From Macrolepiota albuminosa (lineage: Eukaryota; Basidiomycota; Agaricomycetes; Agaricales; Agaricaceae): DNA of 64,000 nt. The DNA is taken from assembly GCA_027475525.1 (NCBI GenBank), contig JAMWFC010000009.1, forward strand, positions 1,798,001-1,862,000. Reading direction: 5' to 3'. Positions 20,207-32,322 of the stretch are shown here, in pieces. Numbering within the stretch: the stretch's first letter is position 1; each line of letters opens with the position of its first letter. The position numbers and the translations under genes are program-made. The notes below the pieces were generated by a model. The model searched no databases, was not told the DNA's origin, and saw only the letters and a program-made list of their open reading frames with translations.

Positions 20207-21823
20207 TACTGGCTCAAAAAACTGCCCCAACATTTGGCCTTTTTGGAAAGATTCATGTGGTGTGCAACATTTACCTAAGCAAAAAATTATAGAAAATCAC
20301 ATGACATACAACTGCATCCTGGCTTCATAATAATGTATAGATCATGTGGTTTGGACAAGAACTCGTGTATTAATAAATCAAATAAAATATTCAATTATTG
20401 GAGCAGTTTTTTGACTCATTTTAATTTTCATATTTTCTCAATACCTTTCAGCAGTAGAAGATAGAAACAACTTGTGGAAAGTATAAACAATGTCATGTGA
20501 CCTTGTTTGTACTAATTTGACATGTTCAACTTCAATCAATCACCTTCTTGACACTCTACCACTATTATGTGACCTGTTTCTGCTGCCAATTGCTCTTCTG
20601 TTACTTCTCTCCTCAATAAGGGGTATTCTTAGCATCAAATCCAAGCAAAAACTGGCCTGAGAAAGGGTGCTGTGGGGAGGATCAGCAAAGAACTGGAGAG
20701 CAACAAAGAGAATCATCCTGAAGGTCATTCTTCCAAGCTTACAACATATGACAAATAGTCTATTATTCATCAAATTACTACTGGGAAGCTGGATAATGCT
20801 GTTCAAGCTACACAGTTCATTAATTCTGTCATCTCCAGTCCTGTCAATCCTCAGATAGTCAGGAATGCATTAAAGAAGACAGGCTTTTGCTTAGCAACAA
20901 AAAAGAAAGTTCCCATGCTCAAGGCTGCTTATCATGCAAATCAGCTCAAGCTTGCTTAATATCATGAAAACTGGACAGTGGAGGATTGGAAAAGGGTTTT
21001 GTGGAGTGATGAGACAAAGATTAATCAGATTGGATTAGATGGGAAGGTATATGTGTGGAAAATTCCAGGAGAACCACTATCTGATCACATCACTACATCA
21101 ACTGTCAAGCATGGAGGAGGAAACAATTTAATGGTATGGGGCTGCATGGGTTGGAATGGAGTAGGGAAGCTCATAGAAGTTCAGGGAAAGATGGATGCTG
21201 CACAGTATTATGAGATTTTGGATGAGAGAGTGGTGGAAAGCTTTGAGAAGTTGGAAATGGAGGAGGAAAGATAATATTTCCAGCAGGACAATGACCCAAA
21301 ACACACCTCCAAATAGGCAACAACCTGGTTTTCTGATAATAACATCATTGTGATATCCTGGCCTGCCCAATCCCTGACCTCAATCCCATTGAACACCTCT
21401 GGGTTTATATCAAGTGCAAAACTTTTGGAGTATGAGGTACCCCCTAAAGGAGTGCATGAGTTGTGGGAGAGAGTGGTCAAGGAGTAGAATAAAATACCAC
21501 CAGAGGTATGTGAAAGTCTCATAGAGAGCATGCCTAGAAGGATCAAGGCAGTTATAAAGGTAAATGAAGGCCATACTAAGTACTAGATATGAAAATTAGA
21601 ATAAATTAGAGTAGGTCAAAAAACTGCCCCAATGATTGAATATTTTGTTTGATTTATTAATAAGCAAGTTCTTGTCCAAATCACATGATCTATACATCAT
21701 TATAAAGCCAGGATGCAGTTGTATGTCATATGATTTTCTGCGATTTTTTGCGTAGGTAATCGTTGCATACCATGTGAATCTTTCCAAAAAGGCCAAACAT
21801 TGGGGCAGTTTTTTGAGCCAGTG
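20207..21823 (+). mobile_element. Tc1/mariner element with ~210-bp inverted repeats
   Basis: Ends CACTGGCTCAAAAAACTGCCCC (inverted at 21823), flanked by TA. The inverted repeats run about 20209-20420 and 21612-21823 and include GATCATGTGATTTGGACAAG. It interrupts G2 RT between His-Leu and the following Val-Phe-Glu. The inside carries a decayed transposase. Confidence 0.8.
20570..21586 (+). pseudogene. Tc1-like DDE transposase
   Basis: Recognisable order: helix-turn-helix half (AVGRISKELESNKENH, about 20668), middle (NPQIVRNALKKTGF), first catalytic Asp in LWSDETKIN (20999-21030), second in YFQQDNDPKHTS (about 21276), and the region of the third acidic residue near NTSGFISS (expected NPIEHLW), where the sequence is frame-damaged. 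Several TGA/TAG stops and frame slips; inactive. It would cut and paste DNA at TA. Confidence 0.75.
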
Positions 21824-21829
21824 TACAAG

Positions 21830-24365
21830 TTGTATTTGAACAACTCAGGAAGGCAAGTCTCTATCTCAAATGGAAAAAGTGTGAGTTGTATGCACCCAAT
21901 ATAGACTGTCTAGAACATGTCATTGATAAGAAGGCTATACACTCCAATACAGATAAACTCAATCATATTCAAGAGTGATATACCCCACACACTTACAATA
22001 ATATACAGTGTTTTGTTGGACTAGTGAATTATATTGGTAATTTTTTACCAGATATCACTGCCTACACTAGGCCATTAATGGCTATGACCTAAAATGAGTC
22101 CCCCTTTCACTAGAGACTGCTGTATCAGCAGTGCTTTGAAATGATCAAGCGCATATGCACTAAAATGCCAATTATATGGCCAATTGATCCACATATTAAA
22201 AAGCCTACTTGGCTCATCTGTAATGCATCCAAAACAGATGCAGGAGCCATGTTTGGCCAAGGAAAGACCTGGCAACCATGCTAATCTGCAGGATTTATGT
22301 CCCAGAAGTTCACTGCTGCACAGCAAAATTATGCAGTACATGAGTTAGAAACACTTGCCATTTTAGAAGCCCTCCTGAAATAGAAGGATAAGCTGATGAG
22401 ATATAAGATCCATATTATTATAGATCACAAAGCACTCAAGTTCTTCAAGACTCAAGTGCACTTATCACCATGACAATGTTGCTGGATCAACTATATGTTG
22501 TGCTATCAGTTTGATATCACCTATATAAAAGACAAACTGAACAAGGTGGCAGACTGTTTGTTTCAATACTTCAAGAGTGACACTCAAGATGATGTCCATG
22601 ACATGCATGACTATGTCCAGGCAGACAAATGAATAGATCCAGAGGGCAAAGACTTGCCCTTACACAGGTTCTATGAAATAAAGGAATGCACAGTTGAAAT
22701 ACATGCCATGCAAGTGCAGGAAACACGTTGCAGAAAATAACTGCACAAACAGTAAAAAACTCAAGATATCGAGGCTCAGGTACTGGTGGACTATGAGATT
22801 ATCCAGTCACAGAAGAAAACTAGGCCAGAAGTGCCTGCTGGTGATACTGAGATAATGCTACAACAAATGTTGGAATCACATGATTGTCATCCTACTCCTA
22901 CCAATAGGGATGATATGCAGTTTTGTGCATATATCTAGCAAGGATACAAAAATAATACTCTCTTCCTAGAGATTATGACCTATATACAGACACATCCACA
23001 CTTTACAGTAGAGCAGCTTGTTTATCTTACCAAACCCACTGGGTCCAAAGTCATCTGCATTCTCCAGAAGCAGTTGTTGATCACAACTATCCTAGGCCAG
23101 GCCTACAACATAGTAGGCCACTTTAGAACTTATAAAATGTTGGATTATGTACGTCACTGGTACTGGTGGCCACAAATGGCCAAGGAAACAAGTCAATTCT
23201 GCTTGACATGCGAGCCATGTCAACAGTTGAAAGTTTCAACCTTAAAGCCATCAGAAAAGCTTCATTTGCTTCTGATCCCAGTCAAACACTGGGATTCAAT
23301 CAGGATGGACTTTATTGGTCCATTCCCTGAGTCAAAGAGTTTTAACTACTTGTGGATAGTAATCTGTTGAATGATCAGTATGGTCCATCTCATCCTTGTA
23401 AGGATGACCAAGACAGTCTCAGACTTATTATGAATCTATCTTAAGATAGTATGCATTGTCAGCAATTAAAATCCCAAATTTACTTCTAAATGGTGGAAGG
23501 AATTACACAATCTGCTTAGAGCAAAACTGCTCATATTTTCATCTGCAAATAGATGGACAGACAAAACACGTGAATAGAAATATCATGCAGATTCTTTGAG
23601 CTTTTGTGCATCCTGACCAGAAAAACTGAGTTGACAGATGCCCACTTGTTGAATTTGCAATAAATACAAGCATATGAGAAACCACTGGGTACTTGCCCTT
23701 TGAACTCAATAATGGTTATATGTCATCCATGATCCACAAACTTTGCACTGATAAAGTTATTTACGTTGGCATTAAATAGTTTGCATGCAACATGCTGAGA
23801 AACTTAGCGGATGCCCATGATGCAATTATAGAATCATGGGTGTGGCAAACAAAACATGCAAATAATTGCAGGCATGATGAACTGGACATTGAGAAAGGGA
23901 GCTTAGTTTACCTTTCAACAAAGAACTTGAACCTGCTAAAAGGCAGAGCAAGCAAGTTGTGTCCCAAGTAGATTGGACTATATAGGGTTCTTGAAGCTGA
24001 ACTAAGCATGTTTAATTACATGTTGGACATGTTGGAATTGCCCCATGTGCTTCAGGTATGCCAAATAGTGCCCAAGTTTCATATGTTTCTGTTGCAACCA
24101 TATTTGGCCAGTAGTGATGTGCTGTTTCCTAATCATGCAATGCCGGAACCTTGTGACTTTTAAACTGGTGATGACCAGGAATGGTTCATAAATGACCTCA
24201 TAGGTCATAGGTGTACACTAGATGGACACCTTGAATTTGAGGTGAGATAGAGCTTAGATGATACTACCTGAGAGCCTCTAGTAAGCTGCAAGGATCTTGC
24301 AGCACTAGATCAGTATCTAGAGCTGCAGGGCATGAAATGCTCTTAACAGCTGGCAAAACATGCAT
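21830..24365 (+). pseudogene. G2 pol, RT end to chromodomain
   Basis: Resumes pol at VVFEQLRKASLYLKWKKCELYA. RNase H: NASKTDAGAMFGQ and HELETLAILEAL (22333-22380). Integrase: zinc-binding VGHFRTYKMLDYV...CLTCEPCQQ (23108-23230), first Asp in RMDFIGPFPES, and Glu region near FHLQIDGQT. The chromodomain-like tail is near 24175-24340 (EWFINDLIGHR). Heavy stop and CpG-decay load. Confidence 0.7.
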
Positions 24366-24518
24366 AGAGTGCATGAGGTGGTAAATGTAGATGAAGTTCA
24401 CTTTGATAGCTGTTGAATGACTAGGTGGCCATTATTTGTGGTTGTTTACACCACTGGTAGAGTTAGGAGATTTTTTCTCTCTTTTCAAGTCCCAATACAT
24501 GTAGCTGATGTGTCCTGA

Positions 24519-25628
24519 GCAATGGCCTATTGGGGGCCACAGAAAAGTGATCAGAGCCTGCAGGCTCTGGTGAAGGGGAAAGACCTTCTAATATACAAAA
24601 TTACCCAGACTACCAGAGGCAGCTGTCATATCTGATGGGCAGCCAGTACCAGACAGCAAGCATGGCCTATCCAGGCTGCAAAGAGCTGCTGCCCTACTAG
24701 ACACCCCTCCACTTGTGAGAGATGGAGGTAGACAATGAGGGGCACTATGAGTGCTTGAAAGACAGTAGGTGCCAAGAGCACTACTACCAGGTGCCACCAT
24801 TGCATCTGCTGACATTGATACTAATATATGTGGGTGCAGTGACAGGACCACCATCTATGCCATGGATGCATCAGCCCATGGCTGAACCATATGTGGAACC
24901 TGCACCACAAGCGCAGAAATCAGCAGTGCCAGATGCATTTCTCTGCCAATTGGAAGCAGCAGGACAGCTAGTCCCTGCAACTGCATCCTTTCTGCAGGAT
25001 AGTTTGGCCATTGTTGTGATTGAGAGGTTGCTTGACCAGATCAAGCTGATGAAGAGGCAGTGCATATCAGTGGTAGAGTAGATTGACCATGCATTCAAGC
25101 ACAAAATGTCAACTTTTGAGGAACCAACTGCTGAGGTTGAAAGGGCTGGATATCAGCCTGGTCAACCAGTCAAACCTCTATGGGCAAGAATGCTAATGGC
25201 AATGCAACTAGTGTGCCTTGAGCAGCCTGCTTAGCCTATTACCTCATTATCATGTTTGCCCAATGTGGCCCCTAAGGCTCTGTCAGAGTTACTGGCTACA
25301 GTTAGTAAGCTTCTGTCTAAGCTGTCCCTGGGTCAGTGGGAAACTGCACCATCCTGAGCCCCACCTATGGGGTCCAAACCCATCACTGTAGTGCCAAGGG
25401 TGCCTATTCAGAATATTCCTTATGCTAAGCCCTGGAGAGAGAACTCTGGTGCAAAATGCACCTGCACCTTCAGTGGCTCAGCCACCATTGTCATTGTCTG
25501 CCCCAGACAAACCTGGGCCATCCTGTCAGCATTGTGGCCATGAACCGCCACTTGATGCATCTAAATTGGAGGTGATAGCCTTTCTAACTGGCATTCTCAA
25601 ACAAGCTGGAGAAGCTCAAATATTTATT
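24519..25628 (+). pseudogene. G2 third ORF (env-position), truncated
   Basis: Starts MAYWGPQKSDQS, like the G1 third ORF (MAYWGPQKGDQS), and stays alignable through QPVPATASFLQDSLA-like and DASKLEVIAF (25555-25580) before stopping abruptly at 25628. The spacing between pol and this ORF is about the same as in G1. Presence in both copies shows that it belongs to the element. Confidence 0.7.
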
Positions 25629-26760
25629 ACAATCAGAAATTGAAGTATTAAACAGTATAGAGGAATAACAAATTATAATACTATGCTACTGATTAAGGTG
25701 TTTTGGTATTCTTTTTACCTATCAGCAATAAAGCTCAGTTAGCTGAACGTTGACAATCCAGGTTAGTATAAAGACATTATATATGAAAATCTGAATGGTT
25801 GACTAGTAGTATGTATTAATGTAATTATTAGCTATACCAATACCAAAGATTAATAATAGGTCTACTAATATTATGAAACTGTTCCACTAAAGACGTCTAA
25901 TCAATAAGAGCTTTACTAATAATAGAGCAAAGACTGTTAACATATCATTTAATGTTCCTCATGAGAATTGTGTCTAAGACTCCAATAATGGAGAATGCCA
26001 AGCTACAATTATACACAAAAAAACCACATAAGCCCAGCAGCATATGTTTAGTCTTGATGTTCAGCTATAGGTATAGAATGAATAAATAGCTATTCTACTA
26101 ACTACAATAAAAAGAACTAGAAATAGAACATTTAGTAAGAGGTTTTTGACATGTAACAAGTGAACATACCTCTAGTCAAGCATGAAAATATTGGCCTTGA
26201 CTATGCCCAGATCTACTTGATGAGGTATCATTACATTGCTGCATACACAGAAGATTGAGCAAGTTCAAAGGTCAAAAACACTTCACATATACAATCCTTT
26301 TTATATGAAGTGAAATCAGGCTCATTAGGCTTGCAGCATATTACATGTTTGACAACAATGAGCTTTGCATTCCACTCAACCTCTTTTAAAGCATCTGAGT
26401 AAGTCCAAACTTTGTCAAGCCATTGATTTTCATGAATATAGAATGCAGCAATGAGAATTCCTGATCCATCAAAAGCTTTTGTCATGAGATGTTTCTGGTT
26501 GTCACAATGCATATAGCTCCTGACTCAAGATCAATGAAAAAGCAAAACAAGAGGTCAAAACATATAAAAAATGAGATGGGTGGGTCTGATATGACATCCC
26601 AATGTTTCATACTTTTTGAAAGATGACATTGGAATGAAGGATGAGAAGTACCTAAAATTCTAATTAAATCATGTAAAATACTATGGCATTGTAGCTACAA
26701 AATGGATCTAGGCTTATATAATTGAAATCAAAACTGATGGAGCAATGGCCATTTTAAAAT
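25629..26760. other. Unassigned AT-rich DNA
   Basis: No reliable gene. A minus-strand frame of 93 codons (26231-26512) shows no recognisable domain. Protein-like traces on the plus strand (25930-26130) are interrupted and unassigned. Confidence 0.3.
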
Positions 26761-26938
26761 ATTCACTCATTGGGACAGTTGTTTGAGCATTTCTAATTTT
26801 TCAGGTTTATCCCTATTTTACTCAGAAATAAAAAGTAAGTTGCATGTGGGAATATAAACAAAGTCATGTGACCATGTTTAGATATATTTGGGAGTAGTTC
26901 AAGCTGGTTGAACCATACTTTGACCTTCAACTACTATC

Positions 26939-28945
26939 ATGAAACCTATTCCTCCTGCACAACACTCTACTGTTGCTTCTCTTCTTGCTCAAGGGTATTC
27001 TCTGTGTCAGATTGGGGCTCAAACTGGTCTATGGAAGTCTACTATTGGGAGGATTGGTAGAGAGTTGGAGATGGACAAGGAAAACCATCCTGGAGGCTGT
27101 CCTGCTAAGCTTACTCCATGTGATAAACAGGCTATTGTTTGACAAATCTCAACTGGGAGACTTGATACAGCTGTCCAGGCCACCAATTTTATCAACAACA
27201 TCATTTTCAATCCTGTCTCTTCCCAGTCTGTTCAGAATGTGTTGAAGGAGGAGGAGTATTGGTCTGCTACCAAGAGAAAAGTTCCTATGCTCAAAGCTAG
27301 ACATTGACAACTACAGCTTAAATGGGCTCAGAAGCATCAGAACTGGACTATAGAGGACTGAAAAAGGATGTTGTGGACAGGGTCAGATGGGAATGAGTAT
27401 GTGTGGAAGCTACAAGGAGAAGGCATTTCAGAATGAACAACTACACCTACTGTGAAGCATGGAGGAGGGAATAATCTCATGGTATGGGGCTGTTGATGAT
27501 GCCCAACTTGAGCTAAGGTGCACTATCACTAGTACAGCTACTTAGTCAATATAGCTTTAGGCATGCTAAGTATGAGAGAGTGTCCCAGACAGGTCCCAGA
27601 GAATGCACAGTAGGCAAGAGATTGGTGGCAAGGAAAGGGGGTGATTAGTGCTTATGTAAGGCCCAAAATGCAGCAAGAGTGTGCTAAAAGTTGCCAAGAA
27701 AAGGTGCTAAGAGGCATGGGAGAGAGTCACAAAGGAAAGGCACTAAGAAACACTGGAGAATCATCAATGAAAAGTGCTAAGAAGCATGGGAGAGTTGCCA
27801 AGGAGAGGCACTAAGGAGCATGGGAGAGAGTTGCCAAGAAAAGGTGCTAAGAGACACTGAAAAGAGTTGCTAAAAGGCACTAAGTGTTAGCACCTAAAAA
27901 GATGATAAAATGACAAGATTGCTTAGCGGATCTAAGCACAAATGCCTTGCCCGTAGTTGCAAGGTGCTAAGAAATTGCAGAGAGAGAGTGTGAGAGAAAA
28001 CTAAAGCAGAGTCCTCTTGCTGACATAGTCAACAAAAGGTAATCTGTTGCATAGGGTGACCAAAATGTTGGAATACAATCCCTACTGCCAAATTGATGAT
28101 GTACTACTAACAACAAGTAAGTATTTATATGTAAGTGAATGCTATAAATTAAACTATATGGTGAAAAGGTCCACAATCATGCTGTCAGTCTGAGTTGGCA
28201 AGGTGCTAAGGTGAAACTCCAAGCTGTCTGTCATGAAAATACTTCATCATTCCTCCTGTAAGCACTGCCACTGGCTAAGAGCATCATTCCAGATTGACTG
28301 GTGCCAAGTGTCCATGTCTGTGTATGGCCCTGAAGTGTGAGTAGCAAGGTGTGGCAAGGTGTCAAGAGTGGTGCTAAGAATAGGTGGTGCCATAAAGAGT
28401 GGTCCTGGAGTAATTAGAGGCTCCAACTGCAAGTTATTAACATAAAAATATGCAAAAATTAGCCCCTGGAGTGCTAAGACATGCCGCTCCTGGTGGTACC
28501 AATGTGTTGATGTGAGGTGCTTGTGTTGGTGCTATTCATGGACATCTATAAGGGGAGCTCATCACTGTATGAGTTGGAATGGGGTAGGAAAGCTTGTGGA
28601 GGTAGTGAGGATCATGAATGCAGAGCAGTACTGTGAAATCCTAGATGATGGAGCAAAGGAGAGCTTTGAGAAGTTGGAGATGGAGGAGGGTGCCAGCTAC
28701 TTTCAACAGGACAAATGTCCTAGCCTAATCCCCTGATCTCAACCCTATTGAACATCTCTGGGAGTACCTCAAGGAGCAACTTAGGCAGTATGAAACACCT
28801 CCTCATGGTGTGTATGAATTATGGGAGAGGGTTGCAAAGGAGTGGGATGAAATAACACCAGAGGTATGCCAAAGACTAATAAAAAGCATGTCTAGAGGGA
28901 TTCAAGCAGTTATCAAGGCAAATGGAGGACATGCAAAGTACTAGA
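26939..28945 (+). pseudogene. Tc1-like transposase (second subfamily)
   Basis: Begins MKPIPPAQHSTVASLLAQGY (helix-turn-helix), continues GRIGRELEMDKENHPGG, to a TGA at 27140, and further to VKHGGGNNLMVWGC at 27490. After the insertion it resumes with SWNGVGKLVEVVRIMNAEQY and NPIEHLWEYLKEQL (third catalytic residue Glu, about 28748). The first catalytic Asp region (LWTGSDG) is shortened, and the block with the second Asp is damaged (FQQDKCPSLIP). Clearly related to, but distinct from, the Tc1 at 20207. Confidence 0.7.
27494..28564. mobile_element. LTR-like insertion with internal minisatellite
   Basis: TGATGATGCCC...GAGCTCATCA with a 4-bp duplication CTGT (27490-27493 and 28565-28568); it separates adjacent codons of the Tc1 transposase. 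Between about 27640 and 27900 a unit resembling AAGGTGCTAAGAAGCATGGG recurs about seven times with alternating spacer. No ORF. Most likely a solo LTR of an unidentified family. Confidence 0.6.
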
Positions 28946-30360
28946 TAATCTCCTGATGAGTCATGGCACACATCTTGATCCCAGAGGGGCAGTGGGAGAA
29001 TGTGTGAGGGCACCACAATAGGATCTCATGATAGTGCTCCATGTGGACTTCAACGTTTTCAAATGCTGTTATGGACTGAAGTTTTGTTGTTTACACCAGC
29101 AAAACATATATTCAAAGACACACAACATGTCCTTTCATTCTCAATTTACTACCATAATATCATTATTTGAAAACATTATTGATCAAGTCTTGTCCTACCT
29201 CTGCTCCTCTCATGATGTCATTACCTGCTTCATGCCTATCATTACTTGCTGATGCACCACTATGTATCCTGTGTCTAGAGGAAATAGCATTCCAGGAGCA
29301 CTCTAAATGATTGCTTATTGATGCACAATGGCCACTTAAATAGCAGATGTCTTGTTGGAAAGTGTCATAGCATGACGAGACATCTCTGCCATCATATTTA
29401 GAGGAAGGAGCATTATAAAGGGGCACATAAGAGAGCGGAGAAGGACATAAAGGACAAAATAGAGAGATGGCATGGAGAAGCTCAGAGTAGAGGAGACATC
29501 AAATCATGTAGTATGCACCTTTGTTTGAGAGAACAAAACTTATAAATGCCTCTGCTTAGGCAAGGAGATACTTGGAATCATTATGTCAATAACACGGTGG
29601 TGGCAACCTGGATTTGTCACAAACACATCAATGAGAGATAGAGAAATAGCAATGGCAGACAACCATGAGAAGACGCATATAATTCGGAGTCTGAGTCTGA
29701 AGTAGTATGGGAATCCAAATCACTGTTGGAAGAGTCTAAATAGGAATATTTAGCTTCAAGCATAGCCTGTTGTTGTTCCATGTTAAGCCATGGTGCATTA
29801 ATAATTGGTTGTAATGACAGCTTGTTGTAAGGCAGACTGTCAAATTCAGTAATTGCCATGATCTAGTAAATCAATGATTTGTTGCCATATCTCTATTGTG
29901 CAGGATAAAAGACCTATCAAGTAACAATAGGTGTTGATTGGATAGTGGCAATATGTCAAATTTTTCAAGGAGTATCTCAGCCCTGGTATTCAAGGCTTGC
30001 TCTCCATAGAAGGCAACCAAGGAACCAGAATTTATAATGCATGTATCTGCTCTGATATATGATTTTTCATGTGGCAGCTATTGTCTGTGATCCAATATTG
30101 TGTCCTGTCATGCCTGTACTAGGCAGGACATAGAAAGACTTGCAATTACTCAACAAAATATGTCTCTTTGGCAGAGACTGCTGGATCTATGGGTTGACTG
30201 AACATCCAATATGTCTGGCAAGGAAAGAATGTCAGCCAAATAAAGCCTTGATTGATTGCAACCTTACAGTCTGAGTGGGTGCAGAGAACATGTTAAAACA
30301 GACACAACCATAGCTACATTCTAGCATAAATAGATATCAAATATTAACATAGTAACAATA
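28946..30360. other. Unassigned sequence
   Basis: No gene supported. Short minus-strand frames (29163-29426; 29617-29859, the latter Ser/Asp-rich) have no recognisable domain and no matching copies in the window. Confidence 0.3.
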
Positions 30361-31475
30361 TAGATCACATGACATTAAAAAGTGAAGACATTATTCCCAC
30401 ACATATCTGTAACCATACAGACAAATGGGATGTATCACATGACAGCAAAAAGCAAAGACATTATTCCCATATATATCTAGTCTACAGCTTACTAAGTAAC
30501 TGTACAGACAAATGATATGTATCTAGTGATGTGCTGGCTTGGGCTTGAGGCCACAGGCTGAGCTGAGCTGAGCCCATATAGGCTGGGCCATGCCAGGCTT
30601 TCTTCAAAGCTTGGGAGAGCCTGAAGCTTGGCTTTGAATTTTGAAAAGCCTGAGCCATGGGCCTGAGCTGCAGCCTCACAGCCACTTGCACCAGCATTTT
30701 TACTTATTAGCAGCACTCTTACAGCCACTCAAAATTTCACCTGATTACAGATTCATCCATGGCTAGCAAGTGCACATGTGTTTCTTCAAGTCAATCACCT
30801 TCCCATGGCACCTGCCTCACCAGTGCCTGCAACTATTAACAAATCTGATTGTGAGACTATTGTTAATGAGCTACAATGCCAAACTATGCAGAAGACTCAA
30901 GATATTGATGAATTTTTTGATGTACCACAAAATCATGATGGAAAGACTCTTTGACTACCTATACTTACTACAGGCTGCAGCTTGGGCCCAAGCTGAGCCA
31001 GGCCAGGTCTGAGCCCCTCCTAAAGCCTGGCTTTGAATATGTACAAGTCTGAGCTTCATCAGGCTGAGCCCAAGCCATGGCTTTTAGGCCAAGCCAGGCC
31101 CTGCACAACACTATATGTATCACATGATAGTAAAAAGCGAAGACATTATTCCCACACATAACTGCTTACATGAGTAACCATACTACATAATCACATGACA
31201 GTAAAAATCAAAGACATTATTCCGACACATATCTAGTCTACTGTTTACTATGCTTACTAAGTAACTGTATATATGAACATATGTATCACATGACATTAAA
31301 GAGTGAAGACATTATTCCCATGCATATTTGTAACCATACAGATGAACAGTACACATGACAGTAAAAAAGCAAAGACATTATTCCCATGCTTACACAAAGG
31401 AAGTAATGGCAATGAGAACAAATGTAGTCACATGATGGCAAAAATTGAAGATATTTTTCCCACACATAGTCCGCT
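30360..31475. repeat. Degenerate minisatellite, ~70-95 bp period
   Basis: The core ATCACATGACAGTAAAAAGC plus GAAGACATTATTCCCACACA occurs at about 30364, 30436, 31121, 31191, 31287, 31353 and 31430. The array is split by a hAT element at 30524-31113. The CACATGAC part is a CACRTG-type word. Confidence 0.75.
30524..31113. mobile_element. Non-autonomous hAT element, 590 bp
   Basis: 8-bp duplication TATGTATC (30516-30523 and 31114-31121) and imperfect terminal inverted repeats TAGTGATGTGCTGGCTTGG and TAGTGTTGTGCAGGGCCTGG, typical of hAT. Subterminal regions are packed with GCTGAGCC-like repeats. A short coding trace (TQDIDEFFDVPQNHDG, about 30897-30945) may be a transposase remnant. Confidence 0.75.
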
Positions 31476-31489
31476 GCACAAAAAAACCT

Positions 31490-32200
31490 CGATCTATTCT
31501 AGATCTCAGAATCAACTCACTTCCTTTTGAAGAGCACCTTGGCCGGATGCCGCCGCAGATGGTCACGAACCGGTAACTCATGCGTGACGTCCTTCATGCG
31601 TCCGGTCCCATATCGCAACGATGATGAGATGTGTTTAGAGCAGGACGCGCTCGTTGCGGATCCGCTTTACGAGAAGACAGCCGAGCTATTTTAGAAGACG
31701 GTGATTGAAAATAGGGAGATCTTTGCAGAAATTTTCAGGCCTGTTCCGACGAACCTTGTGAGGACATTGGCTGCTTATGATGCACGTTTTGTTTTGACTA
31801 TTCGATTTTGCTCAAGTGCGGCGTTCGCGAGTTGTGATTTTTTCTTCTTTGGTTTGTTGGTGTAGAATTATGTGCCGAAAATGAAGACTGGGCATGTCGT
31901 TCCGAGTGTAGACCTTCAGCGCGTTAGAAGTCGTCTTACGTATGTATGCGGTGCGCTAGTAGAATGTCCATTGGTGTGTTTATTTTGTTATTGGTTTGTT
32001 GACACTTTGCTGACGAGGCGTGTGATGCTAGGATTTCCTTATTGACGAGAAGGATTTGTTACTGGGCCTGAGTGGAGAGGCTTGAACCCTACGTTACCCA
32101 TTTATATAGGTGACTCTGTAGTATCAAGTCTCACCGATGGAGCGAGGGTAAACAAGCAATGTTCGATAATAAATAAATACAGGCTTTTGGTGAAATAAAG
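31490..32200 (+). pseudogene. Phospholipase D C-terminal fragment
   Basis: Homology to the C-terminus of fungal PLD1-type phospholipase D (hydrolyses phosphatidylcholine at membranes): LPFEEHLGRMPPQMVTNR, MRDVLHA, EQDALVADPLYEKTAELF, ENREIFAEIFRPVPTNLVR, VPKMKTGHVV and DFLIDEKDLL-GPEWRGLNP-LPIYI. One clear intron at 31974-32031 (GTGTGT...TGCTGAC...CTAG) and another ending TGTAG at 31864. Defects: TAA after MVTNR (about 31573), a one-base frame slip near 31600, and TAG at about 31692. The HKD catalytic motifs would lie upstream and are absent, so this is a dead remnant. CpG content is normal, unlike the repeats around it. Confidence 0.65.
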
Positions 32201-32322
32201 AAATACTGGGGTAGGAATGTCAGGGAGTCAAGGTAAAGAGTGACGAAGTCTTTGATGATGAAGAAAGAGAGATTCAAGATGTAAGGTTTTACTAGAAGTA
32301 GATCGGTATGGCATCGCCGCGA

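Larger units (their letters stand above)
15790..25628 (+). mobile_element. Ty3/gypsy chromovirus copy G2 (decayed)
   Basis: Collinear with the minus-strand element G1 (53682 to window end): gag, zinc knuckle, protease, RT, RNase H, integrase, chromodomain and the third ORF, all on the plus strand. CpG is nearly absent and stops are frequent. It is interrupted by a solo LTR (16397-17277) and a Tc1 element (20207-21823), and ends abruptly inside the third ORF at about 25628. No LTR was identified at either end; the 5' side is recognisable only from the gag start. Confidence 0.8.
26760..28945 (+). mobile_element. Second Tc1/mariner type, split
   Basis: Transposase coding 26939-27490 and 28565-28945, interrupted by an LTR-like element with duplication CTGT. 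A left-end trace TTGGGACAGTTGTTTGAGC (26766) resembles the GGGGCAGTTTTTTGAGC end of the other Tc1 family. The right end is not clear. Confidence 0.6.

Noticed and set aside
30482..31159. Minus-strand ORFs near the hAT ends
   Set aside because: They arise from GCTGAGCC-type subterminal repeats and overlap each other in two frames.
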